Below, piece after piece: positions 22,481 through 35,170 of a stretch of 64,000 nucleotides of DNA. Made by a program: the position numbers and the translations under genes. This DNA comes from Brasenia schreberi (lineage: Eukaryota > Streptophyta > Magnoliopsida > Nymphaeales > Cabombaceae). The notes under the pieces are model-generated. The model saw nothing but the letters and a program-made list of their open reading frames with translations. It had not been told where the DNA came from and ran no database searches. Each line of letters opens with the position of its first letter. Within the stretch, counting starts at the first letter, position 1. The DNA is taken from NCBI GenBank assembly GCA_036023115.1, contig JAYKKT010000046.1, positions 5,855,001 to 5,919,000 on the forward strand, written 5' to 3'.

Positions 22481-23107
22481 TGATCCTGCTATGGAACAGT
22501 GGAACCGTTCTCGTGATGAAGGAATTGAATGCCGAATTCATATTTGGGCTCTCCCAAAATTTTCCATTCTTTGATCCAAATCCAAATTAAAAAATGTCAA
22601 AAGACTAAATATGAGATTTTTATTCACTGTTCATACCTGGATCTGGATTCATGCTTGAAACTCTTCGTTGTTAAACCTTCATACAAGAACTAGTTATAAG
22701 CATTTTAGTATCATTCGCAATTGGGTAAGCCGCGATCGGATACCATATTTAAACTCGACTCCAATTCTATCAGATCTTGTCTTGGAATGGGATCCACTTA
22801 TACCAATTTGTGCATTAAATTTGATTATTTGGGTTTGTATTTGGATCAAACTGGAATTTGGGTCCCACACCGGTAGCTGATGAATTTATTCCTTTATTAC
22901 TAAAAATTCAATGTTTAAATGGTCATCACTGCAAAAGACAGTGGAACCTCGTAAAAGCGTAGAAAGGAACAATTATGTATGAAACTACTTTTTTTTAGTT
23001 AAATGCTAATTCAATACAAGATCGAGTGCAATCGAGACCATGGATATGTGTGTGTAACCCCAATTATGTGGAAGAAGGCGTGGTTTTTGGTTACTAAAAA
23101 TACAGTT

Positions 23108-23200
23108 GCACTGAGAGTGTTAGCTCAACGGTAGGGTGCTCTAGCGCCATTGCTGCTGGTATATGTGAGTGTTAGGCTTCGGCCTCCTCTTGTAAAAAAG
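23108..23200 (+). mobile_element. SINE-like copy lacking its B box
   Basis: It has the A-box-like 'gtgttagctcaacggtaggg' and the tail 'ttaggcttcggcctcctctt'. Compared with the copy at 57.24 kb, the B-box segment 'gggagtttgactcc' is missing, so it should be transcriptionally dead. Confidence 0.55.
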
Positions 23201-23673
23201 AACAGTTAATTTTATACTTCAGAAAATTATGCTTGATAAATAGGGAACCCAAAATATCATGCCATGAGATCAAATTCTTAGCTCCCTTTTATTCAATGAC
23301 TGGTAACTTAAGATATACTATTGTTCTTCTTCTTCCTTTTTTTTTCTTTTCTTATAAGAGAAAGTCCAAGCCTAAAACACCCACACATGCATCCTGTGAG
23401 AGTCGAACTCTCCACCAGTGACAACTGCGCTAAGAGTGCCTGCGGTTAATCTATTTTAAGGACAACAAAATCTTTTTCAAGTTAGACCCAACTAGACCAA
23501 CAAACACAATGCATCAACCCATGGGCACAAGAGGCCTTTCATTGATGATACGCCATTAAAAGCAAAGACAACATTTCAAGAAGCAGGTCGTGAGTTCGAT
23601 ACCGCGAACACTCTTGATATTTCCAATTTATACCGCAACAATTATTTCTTTCACTGCAAGAGATTATAACTAG

Positions 23674-23775
23674 GGATGACAATAAAGCGGGTTGGGAATG
23701 GTATCCCTATATCTGCCCATGACCTGAACCTTAACGGGGCGGGTACCAGTTTGATTCTGTTCTCTCCGATGTGTA
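23674..23775. mobile_element. hAT-like terminal fragment
   Basis: 'ctagggatgacaataaagcg' followed by 'ggttgggaatggtatccc' and 'acggggcgggtaccag' resembles the termini of Ac-like hAT elements, which often begin with (c/t)agggatg-caat and GC-rich gggta motifs. The partner end is not found. Confidence 0.3.
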
Positions 23776-24049
23776 ACAGTGTAGGTATGGGGCATATGTT
23801 TGTATTTGTAGGTATACATATAACATAATATATATATAGCCTACAGTTGAATCTGTGACCTATTATACAAATCTCATTTTATCATCATAAGCTTTATCTC
23901 TTCACTAAAAAAAGGTTCGCAGATCAACCACCGGTGTTGAATGAGGAACCATTCATCGTATTACGAGTTCTTGGTATTGGTGTTGCCATTGGCATAAAGA
24001 TGGAGAGAAAGATTATGGACCTTATGACTACGATTCGGAGTGTTCAAGG

Positions 24050-24111
24050 AACCGTTGGGACTAAAACTGATTTGGTTTGGTTTGGTTTCAGTGTTGAAAC
24101 TGAACCGTTAC

Positions 24112-24199
<88 letters not shown>

Positions 24200-24680
24200 A
24201 TACTTAGAGAGCATACTCTATACACATCAATTCATGCTTAAACATGCTCAAGAATCCCAACCATATCATCGACTAGATCGGAGTTCAAATTTTAAAAGCA
24301 AAAAAGTAACTTGGTACTTTTTTAAAATACAACAAATGTATCTCATACCATTTACTTTTTAACTTAAAAATCTTAACAATTAATCTTCAAAATCAGACTG
24401 TTTGTTTAAGCATAGATGGATATATGCATGAACTAATTCATCTATATATAAATCATGATACGTTTATATATCAGATTGTTTGTTTAATTTTATAAATACG
24501 AGTTTTATAACCTCATATACATATTAAATTGAGACCCTAGAATACTTAGGGTTTAGTCAAACCCTAAAATAAGTAGAACCATAGTTCATAACCGAACTAA
24601 ACCGGAACGGTCGGTTTTGATCATGCCACGAGTTGATTCGATTCTCTAAAAACTTGGAACCGCAAGTAACGGCTTGGTTC
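24050..24680. mobile_element. ggttcc-rich MITE-like element split by an AT microsatellite
   Basis: The left part has 'aaggaaccgttgggactaaa' and 'gaaactgaaccgtt'; the right part has 'accgaactaaaccggaacgg'. These are inversely related subterminal motifs of the ggttcc family. A long AT run and AT-rich filler lie between. Borders are approximate. Confidence 0.35.
24115..24193. repeat. AT microsatellite
   Basis: About 39 AT units without clear interruption. Confidence 0.92.
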
Positions 24681-24764
24681 GAGGTGGAGGCTAGAACCAA
24701 ACCATCAACACTACTGATAAATACGCGTGATATTTTCCCAAAAAAGTCTACTTATTCAAATTTT

Positions 24765-24860
24765 CCAGAGGCCGAAGACAGATGCATGCATGCGGCGTAT
24801 CGAACTCGTGATGTTCCTCTTGTGAGTCGACCTGCTAGCAAGGTGTTCTGTTGCGTTTAT
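24765..24860 (-). mobile_element. tRNA-derived SINE-like copy
   Basis: On the minus strand: 'caccttgctagcaggtcgac', 'tcacaagaggaacatcacga', B-box-like 'gttcgatacgcc' and tail 'gtcttcggcctct'. It matches the copies at 3.6 and 8.0 kb. Confidence 0.55.
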
Positions 24861-25222
24861 GAACTACATTCTTGCAAATTATGGCAAGCCAGATGAATGC
24901 ACGCGCCCGTTTTTCTTCATGTAAACAAAAACACGGATTCTTGGTGTCGTGTTGAGATTCTTGGGGTCGTGTCACGTAATAATCTAGAGATATAAACTCA
25001 ATAGAGAATACGATACGAGGTTAAGTCGAGCAGTAAGTAAGTTCAGGTATCCGAGTCACAACAAAGACCCGAATTTCCTACCGGACCTCTCTTTATTCGA
25101 CACGACGATATGCACTACATGACAGGGGTGGTCCCTGAGGATGCGTGACGCAGCATCCACCTCTCATAAGCAAGCACCAGCAACCCTTAGTCTCCCACCA
25201 GGCGCTCCTCTGCTTCGTTCAC

Positions 25223-26641
<1,419 letters not shown>

Positions 26642-26687
26642 ACGGCATGATAAGTAAGAAGAAGCACAAGTGATGCACATCTAAAGG

Positions 26688-26693
26688 AATAAA
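26688..26693 (+). terminator. Possible polyadenylation signal of the peroxidase gene
   Basis: AATAAA 47 bases after the stop codon, a plausible plant near-upstream element. Confidence 0.35.
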
Positions 26694-27917
26694 ATGGTGT
26701 TAAGTATTCTCATGCAAAACATGTTGACTCATGGTCATAAACAGAATATGACAGAGCAATCGGTTTCTCTTTTCCCCTTGTAACGATTTTTCAAAGTGAT
26801 CAAATACACAGGAAACAAAACAAGCAGTAAAGATCTCTGCTGGAAGAGCGCACTCAAAACTCGCTAGGAAGGCAAAATCTCAGCATAGAGCTAAAGTAGG
26901 TTCGATCTTAGAAGTTCGAGAAATTCTTATTGAAATTTCTGAAAAGAATAAAAACTCCAAGCAGCAAAGGAGATGGCGTGGAAGCAGAAGAAAGCTTGGA
27001 TTTCCTCTTTCCCAAGCTCTCTCAATTCTGCACTGACTCTGCTCTTTCAACTTGCTTGCTAACAGCTTCTGATATCCTGCTGCTTCAACCTTAACCTTTG
27101 CGATTCTCCTCTTTCACGGTAGCTGGATCCTCTGCAGCGTAAAGATGTCACTAGCCTTTGAATCTTTGGAGATTTGCTGCATTTTTTGCCTGTCAATGCA
27201 TGAAAGAACATGAATATCAATGTTTGAGTAATATGAGATGTTCATCTATTATGAATACCACATGATTCCCACTCGCTAATTCTCTAGAAATTCATTCCAA
27301 AGCATTTAAAAATTTTATGAGATTTTTCAAAACCTCTCGCACGCAACCGGATAACTAAACTCCATTAGCAGTTCTAATATAGAGTGCAGTTGCCTGGAGA
27401 ACTCAAGCAGAAGAAGATGCTGCTTATTTGTATGAATAAATGCTCTCTCTCTCTCTGGTGGAGATGAATATGATCATGGGGAACAAGACATCTGATAAGT
27501 GCTCTCTATTTGGATCGTGTCATTCTCTGGTTATCTCTGTGGATTAAATCTCAAACATCGCTCCTCCGGCCCTTCTTCACAATTACCAAGTTCAAAACAG
27601 ATAAGGACGATATTGCAGTATATCTGCCATAAACACAGAAGCGAAGAATTCCAGCGAAAAATTAGCCGTGATCTCTAACTACCAACAAGGTCAACATGTA
27701 AATCACCACAAGATTGAGACCAAACCTCTCTGCACTGAAAAATGAACACGGCCAGGAGTTGTAGTCTCTGTTTATTGGAAATCCTTGATTGTCACACCCT
27801 CCTGTTATCTTGATCACATAAAACTTGAACTTCTGAGAAAGGAAATGCCAACAAAAATATGAACTCCCTTTATATTAGACAAGTTATAACAGCTTACTTC
27901 AAGAAATCAAGGCAAAA

Positions 27918-28646
27918 GGAGACTAACATAAACACGAAGAGCCATAACAATGTCATAATTATTAGCCACGCGGAGCTATAGTTGACATAGCAAACAAATT
28001 ACAAACACTAGGTAATAAATTCACAAACTATGTTTTCTTCGATCTAGCAAATATGAAAGAGAAATCAGGCATGAATTCTTGATAAGCATGTCCTGTTTTA
28101 ACCTGAAAGTTGGACACTCCTAGCTATAAGAACGACTTGAAACTCTGCTTCTCGTGTTTCATGTGCCTTCTCTTATGTAGCTCTGATCTGCGTCATAAAT
28201 GGTTCCCGGTAAGCATTAATTATGTAGAAAGAAAATAAATCAACGTTAAGGCTCTGTTATGAGGTAGTGCAGCGAAGGAGGAGACTAACATAAACACGAA
28301 AAGCCATAACAATGTCATAATTATTAACCACGCGGAGCTATAGTTGACATATCAAACAAATTACAAACATTAGGTAATAAAATCACAAACTATGTTTTCT
28401 TCGATCTAGCAAATATGAAATAGAAATCAGGCATGAACTCTTGATAAGCATGTCTTGTTTTGCTCTGAAAGTTGGACGCTCCTAGCTTTAAGAACGACAT
28501 GAAACTCTGCTTCTCGTGTTTCATGTGCCTTCTCTTATGTACCTCTGATCTGCGTCATAAATTGTTCCGTTCCCGGTAAGCATTAATCATGTAGAAAGAA
28601 AAGAAACCAACGTTAAGGCTCTGTTATGAGCTAGTGCAGCGAAGGA
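27918..28646 (+). repeat. 362-bp tandem duplication
   Basis: Two direct copies start 'ggagactaacataaacacga', at 27918 and 28280, and end near 'gtgcagcgaagga'. They differ by scattered substitutions and a small insertion ('ttccgttcccgg' against 'ttcccgg'). Neither copy holds a long open frame. Confidence 0.88.
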
Positions 28647-28749
28647 TTTAGGCCTGTTTGGGAATTGGAAGGAAATGGTTCTGGTGAAGAAAAATGATGT
28701 CGAGTCCAAAACTTCCAACATCATCACAAAGAGGTAGTCTTGTTATGAG

Positions 28750-28815
28750 GTAGATGTGAACGCAAGAGAAACACCACCCAGTAGTGTAGAGCATGTTAGT
28801 AGCATTGTTAATGGT
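28750..28815 (+). pseudogene. Possible scrap of a peroxidase last exon
   Basis: 'gagcatgttagtagcattgt' at 28789 followed by 'taatgg' matches 'gggcatgtcagtagcgttgt' plus 'taatgg' near the end of the peroxidase gene at 26600-26625 in 22 of 26 bases. 'gtagatgtg' also occurs upstream at similar spacing in both. It may be the last remnant of a tandem peroxidase duplicate. Confidence 0.35.
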
Positions 28816-29904
28816 GGAACTCTTTCATCAGTTTGTGCCTTTCATCAGTCAAGACCTATTCGCTCTGGCTCAGACTGATGAAGGAGTGGTGTTCTATTAC
28901 CTTCACATCTATCCCTTCTCAAACAACAGAAGCTTCTGTTGAACAGTCATTTGTGGCTGAAATGTTAATTTCCAGCTTCAGTGATCCAATATATAGCCTT
29001 AAAGAATTTAAACTCTTAAGTTCGTTTCCTTCCTGTAATCCCAATTCTTAGAGGGAGATGAGGATGGATTAAGGAGCCCCAAACTCCCATTCTAACTCCA
29101 TCTTGGGGAGAATTCCGTGGGTGACTCCGCGCTCAGTTCCATCACCATACCATGCCACCAACAATCCCTCGGTCGTACTACTGAATCACCATTCGAGCAT
29201 TTTGGAGCTTGCTGGGAACCATATCAGTCATTTCTTGATGTTCCCATAGCTGGACAAAAAGCATTTCTCGTTCAGCTTCAGACCAAGATGAATAGTAGAA
29301 CACTTAATTTGTCAAAACAACTCCAACTCATGAAGCAAACTTTCAACCCTCATATCCTAGTGAATGGCCAAGATATCATGGCATACAGACCTATAAACAT
29401 GCCAATCTGCATACAGACCTATAAACACATAAAATATTGATGTAGAGGTGCTCATCCGGTTCTACATCCTCGACATTGTCTACAGAATCCATGAATGACA
29501 AGAACATAATTATGCAAGGCCTAAGTCTACTCTTTGCAAAAGCTAACATGCCATACGACTTCAGAGCGTAGTTTATACACAGGCGGATCGCAAAACCTAA
29601 TATGTCATACTATTTGCCAAACTCGTTGCGAATTAGGTCCAAACCTTGGACTCTCAAGTCCAACTTACTATAACTGGGCTTATCATTCCAGTTCAGGTAC
29701 GAGTTGAATTGAAGGATGCTCAGAGATTAACAAAGCGAAGTTGAGAACTGAAACAATGAAGTTTTAAAGGAGAAACTTACGGGACAAATTAATTCGAATA
29801 ACTAATACAACAACTCGCCCCTTTAAGGACTAATGTAGGAGATTTCCAAGAAAGACAGTATACTTTATATACAAGAGACTACTAAAGCCACAACAGATGA
29901 ATCA

Positions 29905-30807
29905 TCACACAAGAGTTGAACAAGAAGAGGTATTAGGATCCCACAAAACTGGCCCATTGATCCCATTTGCATTGTAGCTCGCACCAGTGCTAGCATCCGC
30001 CAGCAAATCCCCTGCATATCCTGGATATGCATTCTTCCCGTATATTCCCGGACAAGCCGATGCCGCTTCGAGAGGAGCCGTAGCCGGCCCTTGGAAGTAG
30101 CCACTCTTGTATGGATCGGTCACCGCGCCAGCCAACATACTAGCAATGTTTATGATCATTCCATCCACACCCACATCACCATTTGGTGCAACCAAAGGTG
30201 GGTTCTGTGGCCCATACAAAGGCTGATGGAAAGGCCAAGCACACTGCCCTGGACATTGAGTCTCAGAGTTTCCTACCCAAATGTAAACATCCCTCTTGTT
30301 TGAAGGTAGAGAAACAGAGTCGTGAAGCCCACAGCTGCTCACGCAGAACCCTTCCACAGCAACATCTTTGCTTGTTAGAACGAGAGTGATGCCATTAGGA
30401 TTGGCACCCTTTGCAGCCAAGTCACCTATTTGTGCTCTCTTTAATGACTTCCCTAATGAGTATTTGTCATCTAAAACCTGGTTTCCCGACGTTAATAAAG
30501 CAGTAGTTCCTGGCTTGCCTATCTTGACCAGGTAGGCTTGTATGATCTGCCACCATGATGAGACGGAAGGGCTCGTTTCAGGACGCCGCTGGTTCAGGGA
30601 GGCGAGGAAATCGTTGACAATGGATCTCTGAACGGGAGTGAATTCCCCATACCAAACAATGCTTATGGGGAGGTTGCCTTGGAGGAGAGGACCCTTGTGG
30701 TACGTGAGAACAAGAGGAGGCTGCTGAACAAGAGCAGTGAGTCTCCTTCCTCCGAGACAGACGTCGACTAAGCAAAGGAGGAGAAAGATCTTCACAAGCA
30801 GAGCCAT
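29905..30807 (-). CDS. EXL: EXORDIUM-like (PHI-1 family) protein, copy 1
   Basis: This intronless gene encodes 300 residues of the EXORDIUM/PHOSPHATE-INDUCED 1 family, apoplastic proteins linked to brassinosteroid-responsive and carbon-status-dependent growth; their biochemical activity is not established. A signal peptide (MALLVKIFLLLCLVDVCLGG) precedes the core: LVLTYHKGPLLQGNLPISIV near residues 33-52, PSVSSWWQIIQAYL, GFCVSSCGLH, WVGNSETQCPGQCAWPFHQP and GDVGVDGMIINIAS. From about residue 24 it is almost identical to copy 2 at the DNA level, but in inverted orientation. Near the C-terminus it lacks 15 bases present in both other copies: NGING is followed directly by PVLWDPN where they have RRYLLPA before the Trp. 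The deletion is in frame; whether the protein still folds is unknown. Confidence 0.88.
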   Translation of the reverse strand: MALLVKIFLLLCLVDVCLGGRRLTALVQQPPLVLTYHKGPLLQGNLPISIVWYGEFTPVQRSIVNDFLASLNQRRPETSPSVSSWWQIIQAYLVKIGKPGTTALLTSGNQVLDDKYSLGKSLKRAQIGDLAAKGANPNGITLVLTSKDVAVEGFCVSSCGLHDSVSLPSNKRDVYIWVGNSETQCPGQCAWPFHQPLYGPQNPPLVAPNGDVGVDGMIINIASMLAGAVTDPYKSGYFQGPATAPLEAASACPGIYGKNAYPGYAGDLLADASTGASYNANGINGPVLWDPNTSSCSTLV

Positions 30808-30872
30808 TTCTTCACAGTGAGAACCAACAGATGGGATTGGGTTTGAGCGAAGAGTGTTTGAGTGTGAGTTGG

Positions 30873-30880
30873 TTTATAAA
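30873..30880 (-). promoter_or_regulatory. Probable TATA box of EXL copy 1
   Basis: A TTTATAAA sequence, about 66 bases upstream of the ATG at 30807 on the gene strand. Confidence 0.5.
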
Positions 30881-31311
30881 GAGGCAAGGAAGGTGGGGGT
30901 TGCATCCGTGAGACGCTTGTAAGAGGTTGTCATGGTTGGTAGGCGCAGATGGTATGACTGAGAAACCATCATGCTGGCTGGAACCAAGTTTTATCTCCCC
31001 CAAGAAGATTTGTTAATAAATATAAAATTATCGGTCTTTATCTATATGACATACATTTATATAATATTATTATACTGTATAAAACTATGTGATACAACGG
31101 GGAGTTGTCTCTGTTCAGTTCGCCATTGGCAGCCTGGCAAGCTTTCCGTGTCCCACTGAAAAGGATCGTTCTCCGAAAACGTGTATGGATGTCACAACCC
31201 CTCCAAAGGTTCACCTGGGTTGGGTATCAGTAGGCGTGGCTGGACCAAAATTGGCCTGGCGATTTCAAAGAAAATAGAAGTTGGAGGTCATTAATTTGAT
31301 AATTGGAGGGC

Positions 31312-31370
31312 GGGGGGGGGGGGGGGCTCTTGCGTCTTTTTTGGGCTTCACCATTGTAAAAAAGAAAAAG
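31312..31370 (+). mobile_element. G tract and SINE tail-like fragment
   Basis: Fifteen G residues are followed by 'ttttgggcttcaccattgta' and an A-rich end, like the 3' end of the SINE-like family (gcttcggcctcccattgta). The head is absent. Confidence 0.35.
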
Positions 31371-32699
31371 AAATTAGTTCTTGGATTTTGAATCATTTTA
31401 GAAATTCGTTCCTTTTTTTACTAATTCCCAAAATCATGTCCAACTTATTGCACTCCTGGCTCTATTTTCGTGCTCTTGCTAAAACCCTAAAGGAAGATTT
31501 TTTTTATATGAGAATTTCAAGTCAAGAGACTCTTCTAGAACTAACCCTTGTTTGTCATTTGACTCATTTCTATACAAACAAGCCAAGCTAAAAGCTAGCT
31601 GAACAACCACCGTTGAAATTTGTTAACAAGCAATCGTCACGTATTATTAGCTAAACTAAAAGAAATATTTCTCTTAAATACCCTAGATAGATGGACTCTT
31701 ATTTACCTAAGATCTTCCTGTGTGACAAGGTTGATAACAATGAGCCTTCATTTATTATAAATATCCTAACACAGTTACTTTGCAAAGCATAATTTAGGTA
31801 AAATTTGAAGGAAAAATGCACTTAGTGAGCATTTTTAAACCAAATCAAACCTAATGTTCATGTTCTAATATGGTTTAATGAACCGAATTTGAGCAAGCTA
31901 AGGATGAGTCCAACTGAGCCAAGCTTTGAGCTGCTTGGTTCATTTACAAGAGTGCCTGATCCACTTAGCATTCGGACAAGACTGGGATTGCTCTTTATTT
32001 ATCACATAGGGCGACTTCGTATTGGCACTAGCTCTTAATCTCTCTTTAAACTTCAAAAACTTGAACCTTTCATAATTACATCGAGAAGATTGAACCCTTG
32101 CTTTTTAAAATAAAATATATATTTTAAATCCTTGATCGCGTGAGTAAATTTAGACAACACCGACTAATAGGATTAGCATGTTTTCCTAAGATTTATTAAA
32201 GCAATTAGCATACATACTCAAACTTACATGACTTGAGCTAATCTCTTGGACCCATGAAAGCCACCCTTGAGAGTTTCCAGCCATAACAAAAGGGTGGCAG
32301 AGCTTTTTTTCATCTTTTATGTATCTTTTGCATTTGGTGGTTTCACAATTGACAAAGCTAGATACATATCTAATTCTATAGCTTTATACTTGGTGGAATT
32401 AGTTAAATTGAGATGGAGAAGTAGAAGAATCATCTCCTCGATTGGTCCCAACTTCGCTTGCTTTTTAAAAACAAAAATTGAGCTAATCTCATCTTGACTT
32501 GTTTGAGCTTGTCTTAATCAAAATATGTCAGCAGCAGCTGAGTGATTGAGGCCAGCAAGAGGAACTAACTATAAAAGAAGTATAGCATCCTGGCTTTCCC
32601 CTGCTAGCAATGATTGACAGAGTTAATAGCCTCATAAAAGGAAACACTTAGTCAAATTATCGAATTTCTTATGCAATGTTAGGTTTTCTTCATCATCAA

Positions 32700-32985
32700 T
32701 CATTCATTGGATAGGTTCGCCTCAACAACCGTGTACTCGATTTTTGTGGGTCCATCGAATTCGTGTTTCGGGTTTCCATCCTCTGTTTGCCAACCGAGAA
32801 ATATCTTTTCAACGCCAAAACCCTTTCCATCCGCTGCAATGAAATCTTTGTTCTCCAATACCAGTTCAGACCCATCATGGCAAAAAATGCAGTTCACCCA
32901 ATTCAATGTTCTCAAACACAGAGGCCCCTTGGTAGTAAGGTTTATTGAGAAAACCGACAAGGCATCAAGGTGAATAAATCCCCCT
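32700..32985 (-). CDS. Possible terminal exon, unrecognised
   Basis: An open stretch on the minus strand ending at a stop at 32700 encodes about 95 residues, including NWVNCIFCHDGSELVLENKD, ADGKGFGVEKIFLGWQTEDG and TKIEYTVVEANLSNE. The composition looks protein-like rather than repeat-like, but I do not recognise the family. There is no clear initiator, so it would have to be a last exon or a gene fragment; I found no convincing upstream exons. It could be chance. Confidence 0.22.
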
Positions 32986-33884
32986 CGACGATCTCTGACT
33001 TGACACTAGGATAGTGAAACAACAGAATGGCAAAGAGAAACAACTGATGGAATTAGAGAATAAACGGAGAAATGAAGAAAAGATCTTCCATTAAACAAAA
33101 ACATGTGCATTATATACAAAACTTCGAACGAAATCAAAGGATACCTCTGATAAATTTCCATCCAGATGAAGCAAAACAAAAAAGAATGGATGCCATCCAG
33201 ACAGTTGGGCAAGATTGTGGTCTACTGAGAAGGCTAAGATGACCCATTCTTTGGAGTCTCCAATTTAATCGCCACCAAGATAAGATGCTCATAATGATCA
33301 ACATCGCAAAGTTTTTCAAAATACTCTCTTGAGACTTGTGATCTGCATCAACTCCCTAGTTTTTATTAAAATAAGAAGCAATATGGAAGATGATGCAAAG
33401 CATCGGGGGACTGAATCTTTGGAAGAGAGATTTTCACGGGGGCAAGACAGCATTGTGAGATATGCACACCAAGCAAAAGCTTTGCATGCTTCGGTGTATT
33501 GATAGTAGACACAGAAGTTGCCACACCTCCATGATAGGATGGCCCGTGTTCGTGGGTGTCTTTGCGGACGTAACATGAAATCCCAACACGAACATGACTG
33601 GAAAGTTTATATTTGTACCAACAAAATATCAAGAAAGAATATCTTTTCATGTCTACCTGTTTTGACACAAGAAATGAAATAAGAAAACTCGAAACACGAA
33701 ATTGCTGGCAATTTAGATCACATGGAAACTCAACCAGGACATGACCCCAGAAAAATCCATGTTTGCCTTTGCGTTGCAGTTAACATGTTTGTGATACAAA
33801 CATAAAATAACACACGAAATTACCACCTCTACATGATGCAGCCTTCTGTTATATGCAAATTAAGCACAAATTAGTTTCTTAAGT

Positions 33885-34100
33885 TTTTATTCAATGTGTA
33901 CCTTTCTAGATATTTCAATTAGAATTTCCATTTGAACCTAATATAAAATATTTATTTATTTATTTATTTAAAGGGATTATATTTATTTATTTTGTATTCA
34001 AAATGTGCCTTTTCTAGATATTTCAATTAGCATTTCCATTAGAATCTAATATAAAATATTTATTTATTTAAAGGGCTTATATTTGTTTACCTAAAGAGCT
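33885..34100 (+). repeat. About 109-bp tandem duplication
   Basis: Two adjacent AT-rich units share 'tctagatatttcaattag', 'ctaatataaaatatttattt' and 'aaaggg(a/c)ttatatttgttt'-like wording, offset by about 109 bases. The number of ttta repeats differs between them. Confidence 0.75.
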
Positions 34101-35042
34101 CAAGGTAAAGCAATAGAAGCGCTCTGGTAAACACTGGTCTTGTCGAAGCAGCGCACCACATAACTTGCAGACAGACCAACAGACCAGAGCAGTCTTCTCG
34201 CAATGCGAACGAGCTTTTATTTTTTAATTCGCTCTTGTCTACTTGTCCTTGAAAGTCACTCAGGGCAAAAACTGTTGGCATTCAAATGTTGAGTGTTGTC
34301 CCTACAAGACTCGCATCAAAGCAATAAGATTATATAATATAAAGCGAATCTTAAATGCATAATATTTTTTGGGGTTTAATTTTAATAAATATTTTTATTA
34401 TTTGATTTTAAAATCAACGGTAGATATTTAAATTAATTTACATTATAAAGATAACAGTAAATGTGCAATGTTATTTGATATATAAATATTCTTATACAAG
34501 ATTTATGCATTGAAAAATATTATGCAATTATTATTATTTTTATATATATAAAGAAAGAGGAGCGTGGAATATATTTGTATATTTAAGTCAATGACATAAA
34601 TAGCAAAAGTGAAAAAGTAAAAATATACAGTTGACATGAAATGATAGGCAGTACTGACACAACTCAAAATGAACCCAAAGCACGAAAACGCCACCGGTAC
34701 CTTCCTAGCACCAAAAGGGTCTCCAACTCTACCAAAGATCCCCACTACCGACCGCACTCACCGTCACCTACCCAAGTCCCATGCCGACCAAGGTGGTGGA
34801 ACCCATGCCTTGAAAGTCTAGCCCTCCACGAAAAAGAACAAAGGCAGGCAGGTGTATTTGACCACGCTTTACCCACACAATGTATGATATCTGGAGACTT
34901 CAAGAAAGAGGGAAGAAAGAAACCCAAATACAAAAATATTCCCACTGACAGCTGGGACTCAATACTCCAATAATTGCTTTAGCGGCAACGTGTGGATCAA
35001 AGAGGAAGGTGATCAGAAGCAAAGGAGGCAGTGCTCCTTTTG

Positions 35043-35051
35043 CTATTTAAG
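35043..35051 (+). promoter_or_regulatory. Probable TATA box of EXL copy 2
   Basis: CTATTTAAG about 128 bases upstream of the ATG at 35171. An ACGTG core (caacgtgtgg) lies about 55 bases further upstream. Confidence 0.45.
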
Positions 35052-35170
35052 CAAGCCTTCGCCTCACCATTAAGCATAACAAAGCAAACAGCAAGTCTCT
35101 CCCCTTTGCACCTCAAGACTGAGTGCAGTCATATTTGTGCTTCAGCCTTCTTCAAGTCATATAAATAGAA

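Larger units (their letters stand above)
19925..25222. other. Intergenic, decayed transposons
   Basis: After the ABCG promoter (to about 20.4 kb), the stretch holds a ggttcc-rich element with a G tract near 20.7 kb, an L1-type reverse transcriptase relic at 21.4-22.5 kb, SINE-like copies at 23.1 and 24.8 kb, a hAT-like end near 23.7 kb and a long AT microsatellite at 24.1 kb. About 22.54-22.88 kb is rich in degenerate ggatcc / gatccaaatcc wording, as are 54.43-54.54, 56.64-56.75 and 59.74-59.96 kb, suggesting one more old repeat family. I see no intact gene. Confidence 0.6.
26642..29904. other. Intergenic with tandem duplication
   Basis: No complete gene is visible. The 3' UTR of the peroxidase is followed by unassigned sequence, the 362-bp tandem duplication, a possible peroxidase exon scrap, and unassigned sequence up to the first EXL gene. 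The frame at 29117-29440 has no recognisable motif. Confidence 0.55.
30808..35170. other. Intergenic between inverted EXL copies 1 and 2
   Basis: Besides the two EXL promoters it contains a G tract with a SINE-tail-like piece near 31.31-31.37 kb, an unrecognised open stretch at 32.7-33.0 kb, 'cacgaacatgac'-type repeats near 33.5-33.8 kb similar in wording to 41.9-42.1 kb, and a 109-bp tandem duplication at 33.9-34.1 kb. I see no intact gene. Confidence 0.55.

Noticed and set aside
28645..28665. 'ggcctgtttgggaattgg' resembling a Harbinger/Tourist-type terminus
   Set aside because: No inverted partner or 3-bp target duplication was found nearby.
30183..30389. Antisense frames within EXL copies 1 and 2 with identical protein sequence
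   Set aside because: They are shadows of the EXL coding frame; their identity only reflects the identity of the two genes.
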